Below, in pieces: positions 8,073-16,253 of a stretch of DNA of 45,536 nucleotides. This DNA comes from Segetibacter sp. GTDB taxonomy: Bacteria; Bacteroidota; Bacteroidia; Chitinophagales; Chitinophagaceae. The notes under the pieces are model-generated. The model did no database searches, was not told where the DNA came from, and worked only from the letters and a program-made list of their open reading frames with translations. Each line of letters starts with the position of its first letter. The stretch's first letter is position 1. The translations under genes and the position numbers were made by a program. The stretch is taken from positions 1 to 45,536 of the forward strand of contig JAQBNO010000086.1 of NCBI GenBank assembly GCA_028288485.1, given 5' to 3'.

Positions 8073-8432
8073 ATGAAATCGAATGAACTTTTGAAAACGA
8101 TAGGCTTTAACATAAATAAAATAAGGCGGGACAAAGGAATAAAAGGAGAAACGCTCGGGAAAGAACTAGGCATCACAAAAGCTGCTGTCAGTAATATAGA
8201 AAATGGGTTGGTGGATTGTAAGATTTCTGTGTTACATCGAATAGCTGCTTTTCTTGATACTGACCTTCCTGTTTTTTTTGAGGAAAGCGGTAGTGTGAAT
8301 ATTAAAGAAGAACAGCTATCTGATTATCGTGAACAGTTGAAAAAACAAATACGAATCATCGACCTGTTAGTGTGCCGGATAGAATTTTTGAATGAACAAA
8401 TTGAATGTATGAGAATGGAAAAGGCAGGCTAG
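8073..8432 (+). CDS. XRE-family helix-turn-helix transcriptional regulator, 119 aa
   Basis: Residues 8-62 form a Cro/C1-type HTH domain (HTH_3): I-N-K-I-R-R-D-K-G, then G-E-T-L-G-K-E-L-G-I-T-K-A-A-V-S-N-I-E-N-G, then a helix ending at F-L-D-T-D-L-P. The remaining ~45 residues are helical and charged (Q-L-K-K-Q-I-R-I-I-D-L-L) and probably mediate dimerisation. It has no metabolite-binding or peptidase domain. The gene is alone, with a long unusual upstream region, and no target operon is obvious. Standalone XRE proteins of this size in Bacteroidota are common and of unknown regulon. Confidence 0.9.
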   Translation: MKSNELLKTIGFNINKIRRDKGIKGETLGKELGITKAAVSNIENGLVDCKISVLHRIAAFLDTDLPVFFEESGSVNIKEEQLSDYREQLKKQIRIIDLLVCRIEFLNEQIECMRMEKAG

Positions 8433-8681
8433 ACAGTCTGTTTAAGATGAACAAGTATTATGCTCGTTCATCTTATTCCAGTAGCAAACACCATATAATA
8501 AAACCAGCGAATTTCCTCCACCAGGAATAGCATTACCAACAGTTCAAGCACCAGGTTACCAAAGGGATCGATCAGAACAAGAGAAGGAAAATAGTAGTAC
8601 TTAAGCTAAGTACAAAAAAAGTTCTTTGAATATCGTTCCTGTATGTACTATTCGTTTTCTAGCCACCTAAATTCACCTGGT

Positions 8682-9857
8682 TTAAACATAAGTTAACCAC
8701 CACTGCCGGTGCTCCATCTTGTACTTGTTAAACCACCTGCAGGGCATGTACAAAGCTGCAACTACTGAAAGCCAGATCAAATAAACGACCAAAAGATCAA
8801 AGCCGAAGTTTACAGGTCTGAACGCAAAAATACTTTGCAGATCAAAGATGTCGGCAGAGGTAAGACCGGTAGCAAAAAAAACAATTACTACTAAAGTATG
8901 TAACAGGTAAAAATGAAGTATAAAATAAAAGAATGGCACGCGGCCATATACAGATAAAATATCGGCGACCCTTGAGCGTACATCCTCTATTAATGCAAGT
9001 AGCAATAATGCGGGTCCTATCGTCATACAAGAGAACTGGAGCGAAGGTGGATATTTACTTGTATTTAAAAATGAGAACAAGGAATGCTGGCCCGGCTTCC
9101 AGGCTCCCGGATCCCCATAGCCCCTGCATAAGCGCAGCACGATAAAAAGCAGTATAAGCAACGACCCGCTTAGCAGAAGTAAACGCTTCCTCTGTTCTGC
9201 AGGAAAATCTTTTTCGAACCATTTCCCCATACTGTATCCTACCAACATTACACCCGTCCAGGGAAGAATAGCGTAAAACGCGCCTATCATATGATTAGCA
9301 TTTATAGGAAGAACTGAGCCCCGTGAAGTTAATAATACTGTGCAGAGTGTAGCTGCCACCCCATTAGAAGGAAGCTTCGCATAATCTAATACATTGTGGC
9401 CAAAAACCAGCACCAGGCCTACAATAAGTACCACCTTATACGAGATCCGGATCAGTAGCCCGAGAACGATCATACTCCAGCCGATTGCCCAGATAACCTG
9501 TAGCAGTATAAAGCTAAAAAACGGGTTGAATGTTAGTCCGAATGTAACTATGGTAACCTCGGCCAGGATTAGCCACACGCCTCTTTTAATAAGGAAAGCG
9601 CTTGCTTCGGCCCGCGTTTTTCTTTGAGAGGAAAGATAGGCTGACAGACCGGAAAGCAATAAAAATACAGGCGCACAAAAATGGGTGATCCACCTTGTGA
9701 AAAACAAGGCTGCAGTAGTCGTTGCAGGATCTAGAGGATCTGCCGTCATAGCCGTACTGTGAAAATAATCGCGGGTATGATCTAGAGCCATGATAATCAT
9801 GATCAGTCCTCTGAGAATATCGATACTGGCAATGCGGTTAGTTGGTAAAGCAATCAT
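8682..9857 (-). CDS. DUF1624 / heparan-alpha-glucosaminide acetyltransferase-like membrane protein, 391 aa
   Basis: This integral membrane protein of about ten helices belongs to the DUF1624 (HGSNAT catalytic-like) family. It opens with the hallmark R-I-A-S-I-D-I-L-R-G, then M-A-L-D-H-T-R-D-Y-F-H at residues 22-32 and F-T-R-W-I-T-H-F-C-A-P-V-F near residue 55, the conserved residues proposed to handle the acyl donor. The length is typical for bacterial members. The family is thought to transfer acyl groups to glycans across the membrane; the bacterial substrate is unknown. Start ATG 9857 is immediately before the conserved N-terminal motif. It is a single gene divergent from the secreted protein at 10182. 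Confidence 0.88.
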   Translation of the reverse strand: MIALPTNRIASIDILRGLIMIIMALDHTRDYFHSTAMTADPLDPATTTAALFFTRWITHFCAPVFLLLSGLSAYLSSQRKTRAEASAFLIKRGVWLILAEVTIVTFGLTFNPFFSFILLQVIWAIGWSMIVLGLLIRISYKVVLIVGLVLVFGHNVLDYAKLPSNGVAATLCTVLLTSRGSVLPINANHMIGAFYAILPWTGVMLVGYSMGKWFEKDFPAEQRKRLLLLSGSLLILLFIVLRLCRGYGDPGAWKPGQHSLFSFLNTSKYPPSLQFSCMTIGPALLLLALIEDVRSRVADILSVYGRVPFFYFILHFYLLHTLVVIVFFATGLTSADIFDLQSIFAFRPVNFGFDLLVVYLIWLSVVAALYMPCRWFNKYKMEHRQWWLTYV

Positions 9858-10153
9858 TTTAGCACGATAAAATATTACTGGTGAAGAAGCTGCAGTTATA
9901 CAACAGCAATGCAGTTCAGTGTTAAGACAATATAAAGTATATATTTTTTATTAAAAACAAATGCAATTAAAATATTCACAACTGCTCCTGCCACACCATT
10001 ACAAAAACTCTTTCTGTGCAAGCAGTTCCCTATAATTTTAAAGCACCACAACATGCAATAGCAGTTCATAATTAAAAGTGTAGAAAAATGATGTGGCATA
10101 ATACTGGAAAGGGAAATGAATATTATTAAGAATATAAGTGGAATAAATGCACC

Positions 10154-10161
10154 TATATTTG
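10154..10161 (+). promoter_or_regulatory. -7 promoter element of the secreted-protein gene
   Basis: TATATTTG matches the TAnnTTTG consensus exactly. It lies 20 bp before ATG 10182 and downstream of the alternative in-frame ATG at 10116, which argues for the later start. No clear -33 TTG is visible. Confidence 0.55.
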
Positions 10162-10181
10162 TTTCAATCACAAGAAGTTTT

Positions 10182-10742
10182 ATGAAAAAAATACCGGTTT
10201 TATTAGTTGCGGCATTGTTTACAGGTCTTTATTCAACAGCACAGAATACAGACAGCGTTCAAACTCCTTCCATGCAGAGTACTCCGGTACAAAATCCTCC
10301 CCTGCAGAGTCGTACACTCCAAACTCCTGCAGTCGCCAGTCCCGCGAAAGCAGTATATGCAGAAGTAGGCGGACCGGGTATAGCTTCAATTAATTTTGAT
10401 ATGAGGCTAACTAAAACATTGGATGGTATCGGCTTCAGGGCTGGTTTTGGAGGATGGTCGATAGAAAAATCAACGGTGGTATTTGTTCCCCTTGGGCTCA
10501 ATTACATTACCAGTAAAAACAATAGGGACTATTTCGAAGCCGGTGCCGGTGGTACGATTGTAAGTAACAGCATTGGCGACGGTGACGGACCATTTCAAAG
10601 CTCTTTTGGCTTTTTAAACCTTGGCTACAGGAAGCAACCTGCAGAAGGCGGTTATTTTTTTAGAGCCACTCTTACACCCGTGTTTGGTAAAGGGTTCTTC
10701 TGGCCTTATTACGGAGGAGTAAGCTTTGGCTATACCTTCTAA
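10182..10742 (+). CDS. Secreted/outer-membrane beta-barrel-like protein, 186 aa
   Basis: From ATG 10182 the protein has a clean signal peptide (M-K-K-I-P-V-L-L-V-A-A-L-F-T-G-L-Y, cleavage near S-T-A-Q). A low-complexity segment of roughly seven-residue Q/P/T/S repeats (residues 22-50) follows. The rest shows alternating hydrophobic strands with aromatic girdles and ends in Y-T-F, an outer-membrane-barrel-type terminal aromatic. No family is recognised beyond a small OmpA-like or porin-like barrel. The frame is open to 10116, but that extension has no signal peptide and lies before the promoter element. It converges with the GlxA-type regulator at a shared terminator. Confidence 0.75.
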   Translation: MKKIPVLLVAALFTGLYSTAQNTDSVQTPSMQSTPVQNPPLQSRTLQTPAVASPAKAVYAEVGGPGIASINFDMRLTKTLDGIGFRAGFGGWSIEKSTVVFVPLGLNYITSKNNRDYFEAGAGGTIVSNSIGDGDGPFQSSFGFLNLGYRKQPAEGGYFFRATLTPVFGKGFFWPYYGGVSFGYTF

Positions 10743-10758
10743 TTTGTTAACCAGATAT

Positions 10759-10814
10759 AAAAAAACCTCTTATAGCTTCTATGTCTTAGATATAGGGTTA
10801 TAAGAGGTTTTTTT
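10759..10814. terminator. Bidirectional intrinsic terminator
   Basis: A-tract plus ACCTCTTATA pairs with TATAAGAGGT plus T-tract, with a 20-odd base loop. It sits between two converging stop codons and has A/T tracts suited to both strands. Confidence 0.85.
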
Positions 10815-10817
10815 ATT

Positions 10818-11798
10818 TTACGCAACGGCGCTAATACGGTTATACTTGTTTTTATATTCAATTGGTGATAGACCCGTAATACGTTTAAAAGTGGTACGGA
10901 AGGCTTTTGTATCGGTATAACCAACCTTATGCATGGCATCGTTCACATTTTCGCGTGTTGATTCCAGGCTAAGTTTAGCAGCTTCAATTTTTACTCTTTG
11001 GATATATTCTGCGACAGTATTCGCCGTTGCTTTTTTAAACCTCCGTTCAAAATTCCTCCTGCTCACCGCTACCATAGAAGCTAACTCATCGATCGTTATT
11101 CGCACCTGGTAATTTTTTTCAATAAACTCCTGCGCTTTTTTTATCGGTTCATCATCATGACCTTTTTGACCCTGGAAAATAGTAAACGACAGCTGGTTCT
11201 CGCGTTCAATTTCAATAGCAAATACCTTGGCTGAAAGTACGGCTATGTCTCGACCGGCAAATTTTTCGATCAGGTATAAAATCAGGTTCAGGTAAGAGAA
11301 AGCACCTCCGCTTGAATAAATACCCTGTTCATCTGTAATTATTTTTTCGGTAACCAGCGTTACGTCGGGAAACATGCTTCTGAAAGCATTGGTAGCCATC
11401 CAATGTGTTGCACATTTTTTCCCCTTTAATAAACCGGTTGAAGCAAGTAAGAATGCTCCGAGGCAAAGACTCGCAATTTCTGCCCCGTTATGGTGCTGCT
11501 CTATTATCCATGGAATAAACTCCCGGTTCTTTTCTATTGCTTCCACGATGTCACCGTCAAGGGCGGGAATAATAATAAGGTCTGTCTTTTTTACCTCGTT
11601 TATTATGGTGTTGCTGTTCACCGTAAATAAACCTCCACTTACAGGTGTTTCCTTTGTAAGCCCTACTAACTGCACGATAAACAAAGGAGGCGCCCCCTTC
11701 GCTTTATAAAACTCGTTCACTTGAGAAAACAATTGGCGCGACCCTTCAAGGCTGCCTAAAATAGCTCCTTTAGGAACAAGAATAGATATGTGCTTCAT
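10818..11798 (-). CDS. GlxA-type transcriptional regulator (DJ-1/PfpI plus AraC HTH), 326 aa
   Basis: The N-terminal ~185 residues form a DJ-1/PfpI-like domain, including the elbow A-S-L-C-L-G-A-F-L-L-A with its cysteine near residue 112 and the A-T-H-W motif. Residues ~215-320 are an AraC-type double HTH: I-D-E-L-A-S-M-V-A-V-S-R-R-N-F-E-R-R-F and later T-K-A-F-R-T-T-F-K-R-I-T-G-L-S-P-I-E-Y. Such proteins are DNA-binding activators whose first domain senses a ligand or has lost enzymatic function. The gene is divergent from the DinB gene at 11912 with 113 bp between. In Bacteroidota these regulators often sit beside DinB/SRPBCC/VOC clusters, which they may control; that is inference. Confidence 0.93.
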   Translation of the reverse strand: MKHISILVPKGAILGSLEGSRQLFSQVNEFYKAKGAPPLFIVQLVGLTKETPVSGGLFTVNSNTIINEVKKTDLIIIPALDGDIVEAIEKNREFIPWIIEQHHNGAEIASLCLGAFLLASTGLLKGKKCATHWMATNAFRSMFPDVTLVTEKIITDEQGIYSSGGAFSYLNLILYLIEKFAGRDIAVLSAKVFAIEIERENQLSFTIFQGQKGHDDEPIKKAQEFIEKNYQVRITIDELASMVAVSRRNFERRFKKATANTVAEYIQRVKIEAAKLSLESTRENVNDAMHKVGYTDTKAFRTTFKRITGLSPIEYKNKYNRISAVA

Positions 11799-11881
11799 AT
11801 TCTAAAAATAGGATAAAAACTTGTCGTAATCAACCCCTTGAATTGCCGTTTGCGCACCCGGTAAACTATCATTAATCGCAT

Positions 11882-11889
11882 TAGCTTTG
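11882..11889 (+). promoter_or_regulatory. -7 promoter element of the DinB gene
   Basis: TAGCTTTG matches TAnnTTTG. It lies 22 bp before ATG 11912, implying a leader of roughly 15 nt with no Shine-Dalgarno sequence. Confidence 0.55.
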
Positions 11890-11911
11890 TTATCTCACTT
11901 AAACCAACATC

Positions 11912-12409
11912 ATGGAAACTCAGCCAGCAAGCACCAAAATGTTTTCCCTTATTGTGTTGTTCGATATGCAGACGACCTTTTTGAAAAGCGCGCTTGAAGG
12001 CATTTCAGACAAAGACTCACACAATCGTTTAAACACAAAAGCAAATCACATAGCATGGCTTACCGGTAGCATTGTTCAGCAACGCTTTGAAATCGCTAAA
12101 GCTTTGGGTGTTGATCACGAACAGGCTGCAGACGAATTGTTTAAAGACAATAAGGGTATCCAGGACCATATTACCTATCCGCCCCTTGCGCAATTCAAAA
12201 ACGACTGGGAGAGTATCAGTCCCCTACTGCGCGAGGCCTTTCTGAAGGTAGAAGACAAGAAGCTGGAAGAATCGTTCGAGATGATGCCTGAAATGAGCAT
12301 GACTTATTTCGACCTCATCAGTTTCATCATTTATCGCGAAGCCAACATTATTGGACAGATCGCTTTATGGCGCCGACTGTTAGGTTACGAAGCGATGAAG
12401 TATATGTAA
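11912..12409 (+). CDS. DinB-superfamily protein, 165 aa
   Basis: This is a four-helix-bundle DinB-like protein. After a short N-terminus, F-D-M-Q-T-T-F-L-K-S-A-L-E-G-I begins helix 1. N-H-I-A-W-L-T-G-S-I-V-Q-Q-R-F carries the typical first histidine region, and F-I-I-Y-R-E-A-N-I-I-G-Q-I-A-L-W-R-R lies where the second metal-ligand helix is expected, with Y-R-E-A in place of the usual H-x-x-H. The incomplete histidine set suggests weak or no metal binding. Family members include bacillithiol-dependent transferases and many proteins of unknown role. It faces the GlxA-type regulator and heads the small-protein cluster. Confidence 0.8.
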   Translation: METQPASTKMFSLIVLFDMQTTFLKSALEGISDKDSHNRLNTKANHIAWLTGSIVQQRFEIAKALGVDHEQAADELFKDNKGIQDHITYPPLAQFKNDWESISPLLREAFLKVEDKKLEESFEMMPEMSMTYFDLISFIIYREANIIGQIALWRRLLGYEAMKYM

Positions 12410-12534
12410 CAGAAGTTCAGGTAAATTTCATTTAGTGGGACAAACATTAGTTCTTCTATTAAACATCGTCCACGCCGTGGCAGTGCTCACTTACGCAGTT
12501 AGCTTACTATTCAGCAATAAAAGAGTATAGAGTT

Positions 12535-13446
12535 ATGGAAAAATATCACCTGCAGAATGATGTAAAAGTATTTGGCTTCCAGGTAAAAAACTTTCCCGAT
12601 GGTGTTGGAGAAGCGTTCGATGCATTGATAAAAATGCTTCCACCTGCACACACCCGGCCTTTTTATGGAATTAGTGAATGCAGCGGGGAAGGCGTGGTAT
12701 ATATAGCAGCCGCTGAAGAAACATTTGACGGCGAAGGCAAGAAATACGGATGCGAAAATTATATAGTGGAAAAGGGCGAATACATTTCTGCGCCACTTGT
12801 GGACTGGACTTCTAAAACGCATTGCATAAAAGATGTATTTGAAGAGATAGTCAAAGATAAACGTGTCGACAAAACTCAGCCCGCTATAGAAGTCTACAAG
12901 AATATGAAAGAGATGATCTGTATGGTAAAGATTGATCAGCGAAAAGAAGTACAAAGTGAATTCGACACAACAATGGAAGAATTAATCCCATTGGTTTCCT
13001 CACTCTCGAATGAGCAATTGAATACTATTCCTTTTCAGGATAGCTGGACCGCTGGTCAAGTTGCACAGCACCTGATTAAAGCGAATGCGGGATTTTTACA
13101 ATTAATAAACGGACCGGTTAAGGAAACAGAACGCGCCCCGGATGCAATGGTAGAAACATTTAGAACAGAATTGACTGATTATAATCTTAAAAGAACTTCT
13201 CCTGAAGCTGTTCGCCCTGAAAATAAAATCTATATAGCAGAAGAATTATTACAAGCGTTAGAAGCAATAAAAGCGTCGATTGATAAGGCTCTTCAAGCTT
13301 TAGATCTTACAAAAACGTGTGCCGTTTTCGAGTTGCCTGTTTATGGCTTTATTACCCGGCTGGAGGGCGCCTGGTTTGTTACGTACCACATGCAGCGACA
13401 CATTCAGCAGCTTACGAAGATTATGCAAAAAATTGGCGCAGAATAA
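12535..13446 (+). CDS. GyrI-like effector-binding domain fused to a DinB domain, 303 aa
   Basis: Residues 1-140 resemble the stand-alone GyrI-like/AraC effector-binding proteins of Bacteroidota (V-K-V-F-G-F-Q-V-K-N-F-P-D-G-V-G, then F-Y-G-I-S, and K-Y-G-C-E near 80). Residues ~145-303 form a DinB four-helix bundle with W-T-A-G-Q-V-A-Q-H-L-I-K-A and the C-terminal Y-H-M-Q-R-H-I-Q-Q-L, giving the usual spaced histidines for a metal site. The two halves normally occur as separate proteins of 140-160 aa. The junction (about residue 143) is a continuous frame with no sign of error. A ligand-binding domain tied to a probable thiol-transferase-like domain suggests sensing or modification of small hydrophobic compounds, but this is inference. 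Confidence 0.82.
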   Translation: MEKYHLQNDVKVFGFQVKNFPDGVGEAFDALIKMLPPAHTRPFYGISECSGEGVVYIAAAEETFDGEGKKYGCENYIVEKGEYISAPLVDWTSKTHCIKDVFEEIVKDKRVDKTQPAIEVYKNMKEMICMVKIDQRKEVQSEFDTTMEELIPLVSSLSNEQLNTIPFQDSWTAGQVAQHLIKANAGFLQLINGPVKETERAPDAMVETFRTELTDYNLKRTSPEAVRPENKIYIAEELLQALEAIKASIDKALQALDLTKTCAVFELPVYGFITRLEGAWFVTYHMQRHIQQLTKIMQKIGAE

Positions 13447-13533
13447 ACTTCTTTGCCGGTACTAATTTGTAAAAACATTGACATCGTGGTAAAATAATCT
13501 TAAACTTGAGACTCCTTATTAAAATCAAAACAA

Positions 13534-14070
13534 ATGAAAATGTTAGTAAAAATCTTACTTGGAATAGTGGCGCTTATCGCCCTCCTGTTAGTAGTAGCAT
13601 TATTTATAAAAAAAGAATACACTATTCAACGTGAGATAACCATCAACAGGCCTGGTGGGGAAGTATTCGACTATATCAAACACCTTAAAAACCAGGACAA
13701 CTTCAGCAAATGGGTAATGACTGATCCGGGCATGAAAAAAGATTTCAAAGGTACAGACGGTACTGTTGGGTTTGTTTATGCGTGGGACAGCGAAAATAAA
13801 AATGCAGGAAAAGGCGAACAGGAAATCATAAAGGTCGACGAAGGAAAAAGCATCGATATTGAAGTCCGCTTTGAAAAACCTTTTGCAGGAATTGCTCATA
13901 CTCCCTTTACAACAGAATCAATATCTCCAACACAAACAAAAGTACTGTGGGGAATGGAAGGGAAAAATCCATATCCGATGAACCTTATGAACGTCTTTAT
14001 GGGTAATATGCTGGGTAAAGATTTAGAAACAAGTCTTAAAACACTAAAAGGGATTTTAGAAAGATCGTAA
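13534..14070 (+). CDS. Membrane-anchored SRPBCC (START-like) protein, 178 aa
   Basis: An N-terminal hydrophobic helix (residues 3-25, I-L-L-G-I-V-A-L-I-A-L-L-L-V-V-A) is followed by a polyketide-cyclase/START-like domain: I-N-R-P-G-G-E-V-F-D-Y-I-K-H-L is the characteristic strand-helix opening. The C-terminus has a long helix, M-L-G-K-D-L-E-T-S-L-K-T-L-K. The fold binds hydrophobic ligands in a deep cavity. The length agrees with the 'SRPBCC family protein' group common in Bacteroidota. It is 88 bp downstream of the GyrI-DinB gene and may be co-transcribed with it. The ligand is unknown. Confidence 0.87.
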   Translation: MKMLVKILLGIVALIALLLVVALFIKKEYTIQREITINRPGGEVFDYIKHLKNQDNFSKWVMTDPGMKKDFKGTDGTVGFVYAWDSENKNAGKGEQEIIKVDEGKSIDIEVRFEKPFAGIAHTPFTTESISPTQTKVLWGMEGKNPYPMNLMNVFMGNMLGKDLETSLKTLKGILERS

Positions 14071-14096
14071 TGTATTCAGTCACAGAATGTGGCGAA

Positions 14097-14444
14097 ATGA
14101 AGGGCAAAAAAGCTGAGATCGAAGCTGACGAACTATCATTAAGAGTGCAAATAAAAAAATCACAGAACGTATAAAATGGAATGCGCCGGGTTATTATTAT
14201 ACACCTGCGCAATCAAAACAGCCGGGAAAATCAACCGCAGAAGACATAGCCACCTTTCGCGTTAGCAACCATGTTCACCTTGTATTTCATCATCCCGCAA
14301 TTGTAACTATCAAGTCAACTCTTTTAAAGGGCGACCATAAAGACAGGCACGATGTACCTCACCAACATGCAGGAGGTGTATGCGCATAAAAAAGAGCTTG
14401 AAAACATCGTCGATAAACGGTTAGTATTTATACACGAACAATAA
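14097..14444 (+). pseudogene. Frameshifted DUF1801 (YdhG-like) gene
   Basis: Pieces of a DUF1801 protein lie in order but in different frames. The first frame gives K-K-A-E-I-E-A. A second frame from about 14138 gives I-K-S-A-N-K-K-I-T-E-R-I-K-W-N-A-P, the family signature, and runs through V-H-L-V-F-H-H-P to K-G-D-H-K-D-R near 14343. After a further shift, M-Y-L-T-N-M-Q-E-V-Y-A-H-K-K-E-L-E-N ends with TAA at 14444. At least two frameshifts are needed, so no full-length product can be made. It lies between two intact SRPBCC genes in the same orientation and is probably a recently decayed member of this cluster. Confidence 0.82.
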
Positions 14445-14460
14445 TTAATAAACAAGCCAT

Positions 14461-14904
14461 ATGGAAAAGCTTACATTTTCAACCACGATCAATGCACCCA
14501 AAGAAAAAGTATGGGAAGTGCTCTGGAACGATTCTACTTACAGGAAATGGACCAGTGTTTTTAGTGAAGGCTCCTGTGTCGAAACCGATTGGAAAGAAGG
14601 CAGCAAAATCCTGTTCCTTGACGGAAAAGGGCAGGGAATGGTCAGCATAATTGAAACAAGCAGACCCAACGAATTTATGTCGTTTAAACACCTGGGAGAA
14701 GTAAAAGATGGCGTTGAAGACACCGAAAGCGAAGCGGTAAAAAAATGGGCCGGCGCAATGGAAAACTACATCCTTAACGAAGTTAACGGTGCTACAGAAG
14801 TATCAGTCGAGGTGGATATTTCAGACGACTTCAAAGAATACTTTCTAAAAACCTTTCCCAAAGCAATCGAACAAGTGAAGGTATTATCAGAAAATCAACA
14901 GTAA
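14461..14904 (+). CDS. SRPBCC / AHSA1-like protein, 147 aa
   Basis: This soluble START-like domain covers nearly the whole protein. T-I-N-A-P-K-E-K-V-W-E-V-L-W opens the domain (residues 9-22), W-K-E-G-S-K-I-L-F is the conserved core (about 43-51), and a long C-terminal helix ends it. It belongs to the 'activator of Hsp90 ATPase 1 homologue' group, which in bacteria is of uncertain function. It begins 16 bp after the DUF1801 pseudogene and 33 bp before a VOC gene. A decayed paralogue lies at 15405. Confidence 0.88.
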   Translation: MEKLTFSTTINAPKEKVWEVLWNDSTYRKWTSVFSEGSCVETDWKEGSKILFLDGKGQGMVSIIETSRPNEFMSFKHLGEVKDGVEDTESEAVKKWAGAMENYILNEVNGATEVSVEVDISDDFKEYFLKTFPKAIEQVKVLSENQQ

Positions 14905-14937
14905 ATAAAAAAGATCCAACAATTAAACTCTAAAGCA

Positions 14938-15354
14938 ATGGCAACAAAAATTTTCCTAAATCTCCCCGTTAAAGATCTAAACAAATCGGTACAATTCTTT
15001 ACCAGCCTTGGCTACACATTCAACCCGCAGTTTACCAATGAAAACGCCACCTGCATGGTCATAACAGAGGATATATATGTGATGTTGTTAGTCGAGAAGT
15101 TTTTCAAAACATTTACTCCAAATGAAATTGCAGATGCCACAAAAGTGACTGAAGCTATTATCTGCTTGTCGGCCGAAAGCAGGGAAAAAGTAGATGAGAT
15201 AATCGACAAGGCTGTAGCTGCCGGAGGAACAACATATAGGGAGGCGCAGGATCACGGGTTTATGTACGGGCACAGTTACCGTGATTTGGACGGGCACATT
15301 TGGGAGATCATGTGGATGGATGTGAACGCTGCACCTCCTGCACCTGAGGGTTAG
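14938..15354 (+). CDS. VOC-family (glyoxalase/bleomycin-resistance-like) protein, 138 aa
   Basis: This single vicinal-oxygen-chelate protein has the pattern I-F-L-N-L-P-V-K-D-L-N-K-S-V-Q-F-F-T-S-L-G-Y at the N-terminus and the closing D-L-D-G-H-I-W-E-I-M-W-M-D near residue 120, with the usual metal-ligand glutamate. The length is typical for Bacteroidota 'VOC family' enzymes. The substrate is unknown; relatives are often mis-named glyoxalase or extradiol dioxygenase. It follows the SRPBCC gene closely and is probably in the same transcript. Confidence 0.9.
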   Translation: MATKIFLNLPVKDLNKSVQFFTSLGYTFNPQFTNENATCMVITEDIYVMLLVEKFFKTFTPNEIADATKVTEAIICLSAESREKVDEIIDKAVAAGGTTYREAQDHGFMYGHSYRDLDGHIWEIMWMDVNAAPPAPEG

Positions 15355-15404
15355 CACGTCTATAGAAATGATCATGTTGTAACCATGCACTCTAATACTA
15401 AACG

Positions 15405-15559
15405 ATGGAAAAGCCGACGATCAGGAAATCAATCGACAGAAGTGCACAAAAGAAAAAATTTGTGAAGGAACGCATGCAGAAACAGATTGGAAAGTGGGTA
15501 GCAAAGGTGTGGCAAAACTGTCCCCGATGAAAATGGCAGTTAAACCGGCTGCTGCCTGA
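15405..15559 (+). pseudogene. Degraded SRPBCC/AHSA1 paralogue
   Basis: From ATG 15405 one frame reads M-E-K-P-T-I-R-K-S-I-D, like the start of the intact SRPBCC gene at 14461. After a shift and an apparent internal deletion, a second frame (15464-15559) reads E-G-T-H-A-E-T-D-W-K-V-G-S-K before a stop. This matches the E-G-S-C-V-E-T-D-W-K-E-G-S-K segment of that gene. The 220 bp that follow hold only short open pieces, the last ending in V-N-L-Y before a stop near 15791, which I cannot assign. The whole stretch looks like decaying coding DNA. Confidence 0.65.
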
Positions 15560-15802
15560 AAGAGGTGAAGAAGTTTGGCGCGGTGGAAGGCGCAACCAAA
15601 CCTTGCACCGACTGGAAGAACATTTGAAGCGAAAAAAAGCAAAAACTTTATGGGAGGTGGCGATATCAATTCAGTTTACTGGTCAGTGTGTTCATAATAC
15701 TCCCGGCAGGACCTATGCGCTACAGCCTCGATGACGTGTTATTTTCACCAGGAACGAAGGAACCGGAAGGAAAAACGGTGAACCTGTACTAAATTTTTCA
15801 TT

Positions 15803-16078
15803 ATGGTAGAAGTCTTCAAAACGAACGTAACCGACAAGCACCAGGCAACAATCCTGGTAGACCAGATACACCGAAGCTTTACCGGTTATAAGGCGAATTT
15901 CGACCTCGAGGATTGCGATAAGATCCTGCGGATTGCCTCTTCAACGGGCTACATTCAATGCTCTTTCCTCATTGAACTTTTAAATAATTTCGGATGTACT
16001 GCCGAAGTCTTACCCGACGACTATCCTCCTGTTGGCATTATTGCCGATCAAAATGTGATGGAGGATAAATGGGTATAA
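15803..16078 (+). CDS. Conserved small protein, 91 aa, HMA-like fold suspected
   Basis: This is a 91-aa soluble protein starting M-V-E-V-F-K-T-N-V. It has a beta-alpha-beta-beta-alpha-beta rhythm: an initial strand, a helix H-Q-A-T-I-L-V-D-Q-I-H-R-S-F, a strand with D-L-E-D-C-D-K-I-L-R-I-A, and a helix F-L-I-E-L-L-N-N-F-G. This is like heavy-metal-associated-domain folds, but without the C-x-x-C metal motif. Similar proteins are widespread in Chitinophagaceae and carry no assigned function. The start is well placed after the decayed region. It may belong to the same small-protein cluster. Confidence 0.72.
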   Translation: MVEVFKTNVTDKHQATILVDQIHRSFTGYKANFDLEDCDKILRIASSTGYIQCSFLIELLNNFGCTAEVLPDDYPPVGIIADQNVMEDKWV

Positions 16079-16121
16079 TTCAGCAAGCGGTAAAAGAAGT
16101 TTTTTGAGCCGGGCTAACGAC

Positions 16122-16156
16122 TACTATCATGCTTTTCTTGCGTCGCACTCTTGTAC
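16122..16156 (-). repeat. Dispersed intergenic repeat, copy 2
   Basis: On the minus strand this reads GTACAAGAGTGCGACGCAAG and continues AAAAGCATGATAG. It shares GTACAAG-G-GCGACGCAA with copies at 25620 and 40081. It lies between two small genes and overlaps no recognised ORF. Confidence 0.7.
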
Positions 16157-16253
16157 TTAATATTGTTATTCGTCCCAACCCGGGTAAAAATGTTATCTCA
16201 CACTTTGGGAAAGTATACGACACGTTTTTTCCTACCAATAAAAACATAAAAAC

